A DNA stretch of 64,000 nucleotides from NCBI RefSeq assembly GCF_900177765.1, contig NZ_FXWI01000002.1, positions 62,001 to 126,000 on the forward strand, given 5' to 3'. Positions 7,650 through 15,766 of this stretch are shown in pieces. The stretch is from Agreia sp. VKM Ac-1783. Its GTDB lineage: Bacteria; Actinomycetota; Actinomycetes; Actinomycetales; Microbacteriaceae. The translations under genes and the position numbers were made by a program. Position 1 is the first letter of the stretch; every line of letters begins with the position of its first letter. The notes under the pieces were generated by a model. The model was given only the letters and a program-made list of their open reading frames with translations, ran no database searches and had not been told where the DNA came from.

Positions 7650-8351
7650 ATGGCCGCCACACCCGCATCGGCGCGCGGATCGGCATCGGCTCAGCTACTC
7701 AGCATCGGCCAGGTTCTCGCCCGACTGACGCCCGAATTTCCTGATCTCACCCCATCGAAGCTTCGCTTTCTCGAAGAGAGAGGGCTTGTGCGGCCCGCTC
7801 GAACCGAGTCGGGCTACCGCAAGTTCTGCCAGCAAGACCTCGATCGGCTCCGGCTCATCCTCACGATGCAACGAGATCGCTACCTGCCGCTCGTCGTCAT
7901 CAAGTCATACCTCGACGATGTCGACGCGGGCCTGGGGCCGCTCCTTCCCGGGTCGACGACAGATCATGGTCCGTCGATGCTGCCGAGCGGTCGACGCCTC
8001 AGTCGTGATGAATTGATCCGCGAAGCCGGCGCCACTCCGATGCTGCTTCAAGACGCCGTGTCGGCTTCGGTCATCACTCCGGGCGAGACGTTCGGAGACG
8101 ACACCCTCGCGGTATTGAAGGCCCTGGTGGAACTCCAGCGCTGTGGCATCGAACCACGCCATCTTCGCGGCTTCCGTGTTGCCGCGGAGAGAGAACTCGG
8201 GCTCATCGAGAGCGCGCTTGTGCCCGTGTCGAGGCGCAATGACGCGTCGAGCCGTGCGCGCGCGGCAGAACTCGCCGTCGAGATCGCGGGGCAGCTCGAG
8301 ATCGTCAGAGGCAGTCTGATCAGATCGGCTCTCGGGCGACTCGTTCCCTGA
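7650..8351 (+). CDS. ftsR: MerR-family regulator, FtsR type
   Basis: A 233-residue MerR-family regulator. The N-terminal winged helix (residues 10-80) reads LLSIGQVLARLTPEFPDLTPSKLRFLEERGLVRPARTESGYRKF. The next gene downstream is another MerR protein. Order after GarA matches the M. tuberculosis Rv1827-Rv1828 pair, and the C. glutamicum orthologue FtsR activates ftsZ transcription. The ATG follows the GarA stop with no gap, so the genes are co-transcribed. No metal-binding cysteines are seen in the C-terminal region. The ftsZ link in this organism is inference. Confidence 0.85.
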   Translation: MAATPASARGSASAQLLSIGQVLARLTPEFPDLTPSKLRFLEERGLVRPARTESGYRKFCQQDLDRLRLILTMQRDRYLPLVVIKSYLDDVDAGLGPLLPGSTTDHGPSMLPSGRRLSRDELIREAGATPMLLQDAVSASVITPGETFGDDTLAVLKALVELQRCGIEPRHLRGFRVAAERELGLIESALVPVSRRNDASSRARAAELAVEIAGQLEIVRGSLIRSALGRLVP

Positions 8352-8420
8352 GCGGCAGGGGTCGTAGACTGGCTCCAGGTCGACTCTGCACGACACGCCG
8401 ACCCTTAAACACGGATGTCG

Positions 8421-8449
8421 TTGCTGCCGACCGATCCCCTAGCTAGCGT
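8421..8449 (+). promoter_or_regulatory. Sigma-70-type promoter for the second MerR gene
   Basis: TTGCTG and TAGCGT are separated by 17 bases, with transcription expected near 8456, about 55 bases before the TTG start at 8511. The same -10 hexamer is used in the mraZ promoter candidate. Not tested. Confidence 0.45.
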
Positions 8450-8510
8450 GGACTGAGTAGACACAGGCGGTTTTCAACGGCCGACAATTTTTCTGGAAGA
8501 GGCGCGTTTC

Positions 8511-9083
8511 TTGAGCGAGAACATCGGGACCGGTGCCGGACCAGGCACGAAGCGCAGCGACGATGCTCGCTTCGACGGCCTTCTCTTCACCGACGGCATG
8601 GCCGAACTCGACGCCGACTCGGGATACCGCGGAGCAGTTGCTGCCCGCGCAGCCGGAATCACCTACCGCCAGCTCGACTACTGGGCGCGCACCGCACTCG
8701 TCGAACCGACTGTTCGTGGCGCAGCCGGGTCGGGTTCGCAGCGCCTCTACGGGTTCCGAGACATTCTCGTGCTCAAGCTCGTGAAGCGTCTTCTCGACAC
8801 GGGCATCTCGCTGCAGCAGATCCGCACAGCGATCGAGCAGCTCCGCGAGGCCGGCATCAACGACCTCGCACAGACGACCCTCATGAGCGATGGGGCCAGC
8901 GTCTATCTGTGCACCTCGAACGACGAGGTCATCGACCTGGTCAGCCGCGGTCAGGGCGTCTTCGGCATCGCCGTAGGCAAGGTGCTGAGGGAGGTCGAGA
9001 CAACGCTCGTCTCGATCGACTCGAGTGTTCCCGACCCGATGGACGAACTCGCCGCACGCCGGGCGAACCGCAAGATCTCCTAG
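8511..9083 (+). CDS. MerR-family transcriptional regulator (Rv1830-like)
   Basis: A 190-residue MerR-type protein. Residues 38-105 contain AGITYRQLDYWARTALVEPT, an insert, then LYGFRDILVLKLVKRLLDTGISLQQIRTAIEQL, the MerR winged helix with the long alpha-4 start. The C-terminus includes DLVSRGQGVFGIAVGKVLREVE, typical of the actinobacterial Rv1830 group. The start is TTG 8511, preceded by GGAAGAGG at 8494. In mycobacteria a DUF151 bifunctional nuclease gene separates it from ftsR; here only 159 bases do. Target genes are unknown. Confidence 0.82.
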   Translation: MSENIGTGAGPGTKRSDDARFDGLLFTDGMAELDADSGYRGAVAARAAGITYRQLDYWARTALVEPTVRGAAGSGSQRLYGFRDILVLKLVKRLLDTGISLQQIRTAIEQLREAGINDLAQTTLMSDGASVYLCTSNDEVIDLVSRGQGVFGIAVGKVLREVETTLVSIDSSVPDPMDELAARRANRKIS

Positions 9084-9090
9084 GTCACGC

Positions 9091-9108
9091 TTCGACGAAC
9101 TCGTCGAA
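9091..9108. terminator. Perfect hairpin downstream of the MerR gene
   Basis: TTCGACGA-AC-TCGTCGAA, an eight-base-pair inverted repeat, starts eight bases after the MerR stop in the convergent gap with the ParA gene. There is no T-run, so it may be a weak or factor-assisted terminator. Confidence 0.4.
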
Positions 9109-9182
9109 CCAGCAGCGAACACGCGCTCAGTCGAGCGCTCTCGGCACGCCGTCGTCGACGAGCTCAGCGAACGGCATCCGTT

Positions 9183-9201
9183 CCCTGAGCCTGTCGAAGG
9201 G
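9183..9201. repeat. REP-like element
   Basis: CCCTGAGCCTGTCGAAGGG has the CTGAGCYTGTCGAAG core, with complementary ends (CCC/GGG), that recurs between genes in many GC-rich bacteria. It lies five bases from the end of the ParA gene in the gap with the converging MerR gene. No second copy was noticed in this window. Confidence 0.5.
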
Positions 9202-9206
9202 GAGAT

Positions 9207-10031
9207 CTAGCCGCGGGTGGGCTTGGTCTCGGCGTACTCGCCGAGTCGCCCCGTGCGCATCACGCGCTCGAGAAGAAGATCGAAGTTGCGTGCCATCTCC
9301 TGCGCGCCCTCTCCTGGCCACACATGCAGGGGCTTCGCCGCACCCTGCGCCTGCTGCAGCGACGTACGCTCGGGCAGCTGAGGGCTGAGAACCAGGGGAC
9401 CGAACATATCGCGCAATTCTTTGATGCGGAACTGGTGCTCCAACGACTGCGACCGCACACGGTTCACGATGATTCCGAGCGGCTGGAGCCGGGGGCTGAG
9501 GCCTCGGCGGATCTCTTCGATCGCGCGAAGCGCTCTGTCGGCCGCTGCCACGGAGAAGAGTCCAGGCTCGGTGACGACACTGACCCGGTCGCTCGCTGCC
9601 CACGCCGTGCGGGTGAGCGCGTTGAGCGAGGGTGCACAGTCGATCAGCACGAGGTCGTAATCGGCCTCGACGGTGGCGAGGGCTTCTTCGAGTTTCCAGA
9701 TGTCGCGGATGCTCGGATGAGGGCCATCGAAGTTGAGGGCAGACGGGCTGCCGATCAGCACATCGATCTTGCCGCCACGATCCTTGGTCCAGCCGCTGGG
9801 AGCGATGGCCGCGCGAACGACCTTCTCTTTGGGACTGGCCAGAACATCGGCCACATTGAGGTGACCGGCGACACGAATGTCCATGCCGGTCGAGACATCG
9901 GACTGGGGGTCAAGATCGACGACGAGGGTACGCAAGCCCTTTGCAAAAGCGGCCGAGGCGAGCCCGAGCGTCACCGTGGTCTTGCCCACTCCTCCCTTGA
10001 GGGAGCTGACGCTGAGTACATGCACGGACAC
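9207..10031 (-). CDS. ParA/MinD-family ATPase (orphan)
   Basis: A 274-residue ATPase with the deviant Walker A motif KGGVGKTT (residues 12-19, signature Lys12), Walker A' LVVDLDPQSDVS and Walker B LVLIDCAPSLNALT. These define the ParA group that binds DNA non-specifically and positions cargo. No parB gene or parS-like site is adjacent, so it is an orphan rather than the chromosome partition gene. The frame is open to 10145, but homology and an AAAGG seven bases upstream favour a GTG start at 10031 (10034 and 10025 are alternatives). It is divergent from pyc. Confidence 0.82.
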   Translation of the reverse strand: MSVHVLSVSSLKGGVGKTTVTLGLASAAFAKGLRTLVVDLDPQSDVSTGMDIRVAGHLNVADVLASPKEKVVRAAIAPSGWTKDRGGKIDVLIGSPSALNFDGPHPSIRDIWKLEEALATVEADYDLVLIDCAPSLNALTRTAWAASDRVSVVTEPGLFSVAAADRALRAIEEIRRGLSPRLQPLGIIVNRVRSQSLEHQFRIKELRDMFGPLVLSPQLPERTSLQQAQGAAKPLHVWPGEGAQEMARNFDLLLERVMRTGRLGEYAETKPTRG

Positions 10032-10064
10032 CACGTTACCTTTACTAGGCTGAGACAACCTAAC

Positions 10065-10083
10065 CGTGCGCTTTATGCGCACG
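10065..10083. promoter_or_regulatory. Inverted repeat between parA-like gene and pyc
   Basis: CGTGCGC-TTTAT-GCGCACG is a perfect seven-base-pair repeat with a five-base loop, 18 bases before the pyc ATG. It could be an operator or a hairpin in the pyc 5' leader. Confidence 0.4.
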
Positions 10084-10101
10084 TATTTGTGAAAGGCCCC
10101 C

Positions 10102-13100
10102 ATGTTCTCCAAGATTCTCGTCGCCAACCGTGGAGAGATCGCCATCAGGGCATTCCGTGCGGCGTATGAACTCGGCGCGAAGACCGTCGCGGTCTTCCCC
10201 TACGAAGACCGAAACAGCATGCATCGGCTCAAGGCCGACGAGGCGTACCAGATCGGCGAGATCGGCCACCCTGTGCGTGCGTACCTCGATGTGGGCGAGA
10301 TCATTCGTGTCGCCCTCGAGAGTGGCGCCGACGCCATCTACCCCGGCTACGGTTTCCTCTCCGAGAATCCCGAACTCGCCGAAGCCGCCCGCGCGGCGGG
10401 GATCACCTTCATCGGCCCGGGCTCTCACGTTCTCGAGATGGCCGGAAACAAGGTCACGGCAAAAGACCACGCGATCGCGGCGGGTGTGCCCGTGCTCCGA
10501 TCCACTCCTGCCTCACGGGATCTCGATGTGCTTCTGGCCGGGGCCGACGACATCGGCTTCCCCCTCTTTGCAAAAGCGGTCGCCGGCGGCGGCGGTCGGG
10601 GGATGCGCAGGGTCGAGTCGAAGGCCGAGTTGAGAGAAGCGCTCGAGGCGGCTATGCGGGAGGCCGACAGCGCGTTCGGCGACTCCACCATGTTCCTCGA
10701 GCAGGCGGTCCTGCGCCCGAGGCACATCGAGGTACAGATCCTTGCCGACGCGACGGGGGAGACTCTGCACCTCTTCGAGCGCGACTGTTCGGTTCAACGG
10801 CGCAACCAGAAGGTCATCGAGATCGCACCGGCGCCGAACATCAGCGACGAACTGCGCGAGGCCCTGCACCGAGACGCGATCGCCTTCGCGCGATCGATCG
10901 GATATGTGAATGCCGGCACGGTCGAATTCCTCGTAGACACAGTGGGGGACCGCGCGGGTGAACACGTCTTCATCGAGATGAACCCGCGCATCCAGGTCGA
11001 GCACACGGTTACAGAAGAGGTCACCGACGTAGACCTCGTGCAGTCGCAGATGCTCATCGCTTCCGGCGTCACGCTCGCCGAGATGGGGCTGTCGCAAGAC
11101 AGCATCGTGCTTCGCGGTGCGGCACTGCAGTGCCGGATCACGACCGAAGACCCGACCGCCGGGTTCCGACCCGACACCGGAAAGATCACGACATATCGGT
11201 CACCGGGAGGCGCCGGCATCCGGCTCGACGGCGGAACCATCAACCCGGGCGCGCAGATCAGCCCCCACTTCGACTCGATGCTGGCGAAGCTCACCTGCCG
11301 AGGCCGCGACTTCTCGGCCGCCGTCCGACGCTCCAAACGGGCCCTTGCCGAGTTCCGCATTCGCGGGGTCTCCACCAACATCCCCTTCTTGCAGGCCGTA
11401 CTCGAAGACCCGAGCTTCGAAGCGGGCGACCTGAGCACCTCGTTCATCGATGAGCGTCCCGAACTGCTTCGAGGCCATGTCTCGAAAGACAGGGGAACCA
11501 AGATCCTCAACTGGCTCGCGGATGTGACGGTCAACCAGCCCAACGGTGCTCGTCTGTCGAGCGTGAATCCTCTCGACAAACTTCCCGCGATCGATCTCGA
11601 TGCTCCCGCGCCGAGCGGTTCGAGGCAGCGGCTTCTCGAGCTCGGACCGCAGGGCTTCGCACGCGCCCTTCGCGCACAGACTGCTCTCGCGGTGACAGAG
11701 ACCACGTTCCGCGACGCGCATCAGTCGCTTCTGGCCACCCGCGTGCGCACGCGAGACCTGCTCGCGGTCGCGCCCTACGTCGCTCGTATGACGCCCGAGC
11801 TTCTGTCTGTCGAAGCCTGGGGTGGCGCGACGTACGACGTCGCGCTCAGATTCTTGGGAGAAGACCCGTGGGAGCGCCTCGCCTCGCTGCGGGAAGCGGT
11901 TCCGAACGTCGCCCTGCAGATGCTGCTGAGGGGGCGCAACACGGTGGGGTACACCCCATACCCGACCGAGGTCACCGACGCCTTCGTGCGCGAGGCAGCC
12001 AAGACCGGCGTCGACATCTTCCGCATCTTCGACGCGCTCAACGATGTCGGACAGATGCGCCCCGCCATCGACTCGGTGCTCGAGACGGGCCATGCCGTCG
12101 CCGAGGTGGCAGTCTGCTACACCGGCGATCTGCTCGACCCGGCAGAAGATCTCTACACCCTCGACTACTACCTGCGGCTGGCGGAGCAGATCGTGGAATC
12201 GGGCGCGCACGTGCTCGCGATCAAAGACATGGCTGGCCTCCTGCGTCCGGCCGCGGCCGAGAAGTTGGTCACGGCCTTCCGCGCCAACTTCGATCTACCC
12301 GTGCATGTGCACACCCATGACACTCCGGGCGGCCAGTTGGCTACGCTCCTCGCTGCGAGCCGGGCAGGTGCCGATGCGGTCGACGTGGCGAGCGCTCCGA
12401 TGGCCGGCACGACGAGCCAGCCGTCGGCATCCAGTCTCGTCGCCGCGCTCGCGCACACCGACCGCGATACCGGCATCTCGCTTCGCTCCGTACTCGACCT
12501 CGAGCCTTATTGGGAGGCCGTGCGCACGGTGTACCGCCCGTTCGAGTCGGGTCTCGCCGGTCCCACGGGGCGGGTGTACAGCCACGAGATCCCTGGCGGC
12601 CAGCTGTCGAACCTGCGCCAGCAGGCGATCGCGCTCGGGCTCGCCGACGACTTCGAACGCATCGAAGACCTGTACGCCGCGGCGAACAAGATTCTCGGTC
12701 GCGTGCCGAAGGTCACGCCATCGTCGAAGGTCGTGGGCGATCTCGCCCTGCACCTCGCCGCTGTCAAGGCCGACCCGGAGGACTTCGAACAGAACCCGCA
12801 GAACTACGACATCCCCGACTCGGTGATCGGGTTCATGGCGGGCGAGCTCGGCGAGCTTCCGGGCGGATGGCCGGAGCCGTTCCGCACCAAGGTCCTGAAG
12901 GGCCGCGAGGTGAAGATCGGGGTCACCCCGCTCGAACAGGCCGACGCCGACACCCTGGCGGGCGACGACAGCGCGGCGATCAGGTCGACGCTGAACAGAT
13001 TGCTGTTCGCCGGGCCGACGAAGGCCTTCGAGCAGGTGCGCGAGCAGTACGGCGACCTGTCGGTGGTCGATACGGTCGATTATCTCTACGGCCTCCGCCA

Positions 13101-13509
13101 GGGCGTCGAGAACGTCGTCGAGATCGATAAGGGCGTCAAGCTCTACGTCGGCCTCGAGGCGATCGGCACGGCCGACGACAAGGGTATGCGTACGGTCATG
13201 ACCATACTCAACGGGCAACTCCGCCCGGTGTTCGTCAGAGACCGCAGCATCACCGTCGAGACCACAGCGGCCGAGAAGGCCGATCCGTCGAAGCCCGGTC
13301 AGGTTGCCGCTCCGTTCTCGGGCGTGGTGACGCTGAAGGTCGCCGAGGGTTCCGTCGTGGCGGCGGGGGAGTCGGTCGCGACCATCGAGGCGATGAAGAT
13401 GGAGGCTGCCATCACAGCCCCCATCGCGGGGAGGGTCAGTCGTGTCGCGATCCCCGTGACGCAACAGGTCGAAGCAGGCGACCTTCTCGTCGTGGTGGCC
13501 GCCCAGTGA
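10102..13509 (+). CDS. pyc: Pyruvate carboxylase
   Basis: A full-length single-chain biotin enzyme of 1135 residues that makes oxaloacetate from pyruvate and bicarbonate, refilling the TCA cycle. The biotin carboxylase domain is residues 1-450 ([12 protein letters not shown] start, [11 protein letters not shown] nucleotide loop, [14 protein letters not shown]). The carboxyltransferase domain is about 525-810 ([14 protein letters not shown] with the metal-site Asp, then [11 protein letters not shown]). The biotinyl domain is at the C-terminus with EAMKMEA, biotinylated Lys1099. The start is ATG 10102. The stop overlaps the def GTG by four bases. The role beside a GarA/OdhI regulator in the same region fits central carbon control, but that is inference. 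Confidence 0.97.
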   Translation: MFSKILVANRGEIAIRAFRAAYELGAKTVAVFPYEDRNSMHRLKADEAYQIGEIGHPVRAYLDVGEIIRVALESGADAIYPGYGFLSENPELAEAARAAGITFIGPGSHVLEMAGNKVTAKDHAIAAGVPVLRSTPASRDLDVLLAGADDIGFPLFAKAVAGGGGRGMRRVESKAELREALEAAMREADSAFGDSTMFLEQAVLRPRHIEVQILADATGETLHLFERDCSVQRRNQKVIEIAPAPNISDELREALHRDAIAFARSIGYVNAGTVEFLVDTVGDRAGEHVFIEMNPRIQVEHTVTEEVTDVDLVQSQMLIASGVTLAEMGLSQDSIVLRGAALQCRITTEDPTAGFRPDTGKITTYRSPGGAGIRLDGGTINPGAQISPHFDSMLAKLTCRGRDFSAAVRRSKRALAEFRIRGVSTNIPFLQAVLEDPSFEAGDLSTSFIDERPELLRGHVSKDRGTKILNWLADVTVNQPNGARLSSVNPLDKLPAIDLDAPAPSGSRQRLLELGPQGFARALRAQTALAVTETTFRDAHQSLLATRVRTRDLLAVAPYVARMTPELLSVEAWGGATYDVALRFLGEDPWERLASLREAVPNVALQMLLRGRNTVGYTPYPTEVTDAFVREAAKTGVDIFRIFDALNDVGQMRPAIDSVLETGHAVAEVAVCYTGDLLDPAEDLYTLDYYLRLAEQIVESGAHVLAIKDMAGLLRPAAAEKLVTAFRANFDLPVHVHTHDTPGGQLATLLAASRAGADAVDVASAPMAGTTSQPSASSLVAALAHTDRDTGISLRSVLDLEPYWEAVRTVYRPFESGLAGPTGRVYSHEIPGGQLSNLRQQAIALGLADDFERIEDLYAAANKILGRVPKVTPSSKVVGDLALHLAAVKADPEDFEQNPQNYDIPDSVIGFMAGELGELPGGWPEPFRTKVLKGREVKIGVTPLEQADADTLAGDDSAAIRSTLNRLLFAGPTKAFEQVREQYGDLSVVDTVDYLYGLRQGVENVVEIDKGVKLYVGLEAIGTADDKGMRTVMTILNGQLRPVFVRDRSITVETTAAEKADPSKPGQVAAPFSGVVTLKVAEGSVVAAGESVATIEAMKMEAAITAPIAGRVSRVAIPVTQQVEAGDLLVVVAAQ

Positions 13510-13997
13510 GCGCGCGCGAGATCCGCCTCTTCGGTGACCCTGTTCTGAAGACCGTCTCCGATCCTGTGACCGAGATCGACGATCGCATCCGAGGTCTCGT
13601 AGAAGACCTGCTAGACAGCGTGCGTCTGCCGGGGCGCGCGGGCGTGGCCGCGTCGCAGATCGGCGTCAACCTGCGTGCGTTCAGCTACAACGTCGACGGA
13701 AAGGTCGGGTACATCCTCAACCCCACGCTCGTCGAGCTGTCCGGCGAGCCCGAGCTCGTCGACGAGGGGTGTCTCTCGGTACCCGGGCTGTGGTTCCCCA
13801 CTCTCCGGCATCCGTTCGCGCGCGCGACGGGCATCGACCTCGACGGCAATGACATCGAGGTCTCGGGTACCGGCGTGATGGCCCAGGCTCTTCAGCACGA
13901 GACCGACCACCTCGACGGACTGCTCTACCTGGATCGGCTCGACAAGCCGGCCCGGCGAGAGGCCATGAAGCAGGTTCGAGAGTCCGACTGGTTCTAG
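13506..13997 (+). CDS. def: Peptide deformylase
   Basis: Removes the formyl group from the first methionine of new proteins. All three family motifs are present in 163 residues: GVAASQ (46-51, the GxGxAAxQ motif with the first Gly shifted), EGCLS with metal Cys89, and the HExDH motif QHETDH with His131, Glu132 and His135. It begins with GTG inside the pyc stop, so it depends on pyc for transcription and probably translation. The end overlaps the converging TetR gene by four bases. Confidence 0.95.
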   Translation: MSAREIRLFGDPVLKTVSDPVTEIDDRIRGLVEDLLDSVRLPGRAGVAASQIGVNLRAFSYNVDGKVGYILNPTLVELSGEPELVDEGCLSVPGLWFPTLRHPFARATGIDLDGNDIEVSGTGVMAQALQHETDHLDGLLYLDRLDKPARREAMKQVRESDWF

Positions 13998-14656
13998 GCC
14001 GCGTCAGGATCGGGCGTGGGGTGGTCGATCTCTGTCGTGTCTAGGGCGCTCACTCGCTCGACGCGTTCTGCCGCGTCTGAGATGCCCCACGATTCGAAGA
14101 GCGGCGCCCACAGCGACTTGAGTCGAATCTCGAACTCGTCGGCGCTCACCGTCATCGACCCGCCCCAGAGCCCGAACGTGGCGCTGAGGAGCAGGGCGAC
14201 GGTCCGGTCGGGCAGATCCTCGGGGTTGCCGCCAGAGTCGCTTACCGCGAGTTCGAGCTGTTGCCTGACGACCGCGGCCCAATCGAACTCACGAGGCACC
14301 TCGATTTTGGCCTCGAGGAGTTCGTGAAGCAGTCGCGTCGCGCCTCCCGCTATCGGGCACGAGCGAGCGTCGAGAGACGTTGTCAGAAGAAAGGCCGTGA
14401 GCCGTTCGAGTCCCGGCTGCTGAGGCAGCCGCTCGTAGAGGCTCTTCCACCGGTGCTGTTGCTGTTCGATCACGGCGGTCGCGAGTGCGAGCTTCGAGGG
14501 GAACAGATGGTATCCGATGGCGGACTTCGGCTTGCCCATCGCCTCAGCAACGCGAGAGAAGGTCGTCGCCTCGTACCCGAAGGTGCCGAACTGCCGCCCC
14601 GCTGCCTCGATGATGGCAGCCTTCGAGGCCTCCATCGCTTGTACTCGGCGATTCAT
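13994..14656 (-). CDS. TetR-family transcriptional regulator
   Basis: A 220-residue regulator. The N-terminal TetR DNA-binding domain is residues 9-60: [54 protein letters not shown]. The ligand domain follows with no recognised signature. The ATG at 14656 has AGGAGG three bases upstream; a later ATG at 14635 is also possible. A TATAAT -10 lies 41-46 bases upstream. It is the last gene of a three-gene minus-strand group with the chorismate mutase and a 64-residue ORF, so it may regulate that group through the palindrome at 15660. Confidence 0.87.
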   Translation of the reverse strand: MNRRVQAMEASKAAIIEAAGRQFGTFGYEATTFSRVAEAMGKPKSAIGYHLFPSKLALATAVIEQQQHRWKSLYERLPQQPGLERLTAFLLTTSLDARSCPIAGGATRLLHELLEAKIEVPREFDWAAVVRQQLELAVSDSGGNPEDLPDRTVALLLSATFGLWGGSMTVSADEFEIRLKSLWAPLFESWGISDAAERVERVSALDTTEIDHPTPDPDAA

Positions 14657-14696
14657 GAGCCTCCTCTGCCGCTGTCCGGATCTCTGCAAAAGGCCA

Positions 14697-14702
14697 ATTA
14701 TA
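14697..14702 (-). promoter_or_regulatory. -10 box of the TetR gene
   Basis: A perfect TATAAT on the minus strand, 41 bases before the ATG at 14656. No convincing -35 hexamer was found 17 bases upstream. It gives the TetR gene a promoter of its own beside any read-through from the chorismate mutase. Confidence 0.5.
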
Positions 14703-14752
14703 CGGAGATCGAGCGTCGCCTTCAGCGTGGGGTGCGACCGCGGAGTGCCAGG

Positions 14753-15427
14753 TCAGCTCGCGCAGAAAGACGCCCAGGCTACTCTCACGGCCTTGCGCTC
14801 GAGCGAATCCATGCCCGGATACGTTCGGTCGCGCTCTGCATCGACGGCGTGTGAACATCTCGAGTCGTTCGCCACGACGGATGCGTCGCCGATGGCCGTC
14901 ACGAGCGCGGTGTCGATCGAGTCCAATTGGGGGCGAATCGTCGTGAGGTCAGGAGCGGTCGTGGGAGGCGTCTCGACATTGTGCTTCCACGCGGTGAACA
15001 GGCCGTTCTGCACCACCTTGCTGGCGGCGATCTGCGCACGGATGACGCGCTCCACGAGAGCCGGGTCGACGCCGTCCTTCGTGGCGAGAGCCACAGCTTC
15101 GTCGACGACGGCCTGCTCTCGTACGGCATCCGTGATGGGCTTTCCGCTCAGCCACTTCGACTGGGCGACGGGCTCGGCGAGGGCGAGCCGTTGTGCCACG
15201 AGTGACCCGATCGGATCGAGCGCGTCCGCGTCGGCGGAACGGTGCTCTGCTGAGCCGGTGACCGACGACGTCTGCGCGGTGGCGGAAGTCATTGTGGCCG
15301 CCGTAGCGCCCTGGGCGGATCCGACCGCGCCCGTGAAGGCGAGGCCGAGAATCACTGCGCCGGCGAGGGCGCGGGGTACGCCGGTGTGCCGAGCCGTCGA
15401 CTCTGTCGTGGTGCGGATGCGTGACAT
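14753..15427 (-). CDS. Secreted chorismate mutase, AroQ gamma class
   Basis: A 224-residue protein with an N-terminal signal peptide (hydrophobic stretch at residues 19-42, ALAGAVILGLAFTGAVGSA). The mature part holds the AroQ-fold helices: LVAQRLALAEPVAQSKWLSG, DAVREQAVVDEAV, and VERVIRAQIAASKVVQNGLF, as in the exported M. tuberculosis chorismate mutase Rv1885c. The enzyme turns chorismate into prephenate; why it is exported is not known. The C-terminal region carries two cysteines that could form a disulfide. SD AAGGGAG lies seven bases before the ATG. It follows the 64-residue ORF by 22 bases and precedes the TetR gene. Confidence 0.83.
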   Translation of the reverse strand: MSRIRTTTESTARHTGVPRALAGAVILGLAFTGAVGSAQGATAATMTSATAQTSSVTGSAEHRSADADALDPIGSLVAQRLALAEPVAQSKWLSGKPITDAVREQAVVDEAVALATKDGVDPALVERVIRAQIAASKVVQNGLFTAWKHNVETPPTTAPDLTTIRPQLDSIDTALVTAIGDASVVANDSRCSHAVDAERDRTYPGMDSLERKAVRVAWASFCAS

Positions 15428-15449
15428 GGTGGTCTCCCTTGCTGAGTGG

Positions 15450-15644
15450 TCAGCCGCGTCGGCGGCGCGCCGCGGCGGTTCGTCTGATGAAGCTCGTCAG
15501 GGAGTGGGCGAGGTCGGCGCTGAGAGAGTAGCTTCCGAGATGGTCGTGACCGATCAGGCAGTCGCACTCCATCACGAGTGGCTCGTCGACGTTGGGGACG
15601 TGACAGATCGCGTTGTGTACAACTCGGTTCTCGGACTCGTCCAT
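15450..15644 (-). CDS. Hypothetical 64-aa protein
   Basis: Not recognised. A small ORF starting at ATG 15644 with purine-rich AAGGTGAGCGAGG just upstream. The protein has a His/Cys-containing middle (MECDCLIGHDHLG), which could bind metal, and ends in RRTAAARRRRG. It is 22 bases from the chorismate mutase start, in the same direction, and its start lies 15 bases from a perfect palindrome. The spacing suggests a co-transcribed gene; comparative evidence would be needed for its reality. Confidence 0.5.
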   Translation of the reverse strand: MDESENRVVHNAICHVPNVDEPLVMECDCLIGHDHLGSYSLSADLAHSLTSFIRRTAAARRRRG

Positions 15645-15659
15645 CCTCGCTCACCTTCC

Positions 15660-15673
15660 TAGACGATCGTCTA
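15660..15673. promoter_or_regulatory. 14-bp palindromic operator candidate
   Basis: TAGACGATCGTCTA is a perfect palindrome 15 bases before the 64-residue ORF. TetR-type regulators bind such sites, and the group contains a TetR gene; autoregulation is inferred. Confidence 0.5.
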
Positions 15674-15697
15674 AGAAGATGATTCACGAGCGCGCTG

Positions 15698-15726
15698 GAC
15701 AACACCGACCAAACGGGCGGGTTGTC
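15698..15726. terminator. Hairpin downstream of the acyl-CoA ligase gene
   Basis: GACAAC and GTTGTC arms, extended by CCG/CGG with one bulge, form a hairpin beyond the stop of the minus-strand acyl-CoA ligase. No T-run follows, so it is a weak candidate. Confidence 0.4.
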
Positions 15727-15766
15727 AGTGAATCGGAAGCTTGAGGGGCGAGCCCCGGTGGTGGGG

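Noticed and set aside
9207-10101. Chromosome partition locus around the ParA gene
   Set aside because: No ParB gene and no TGTTTCACGTGAAACA-type parS site nearby; the gene is an orphan ATPase.
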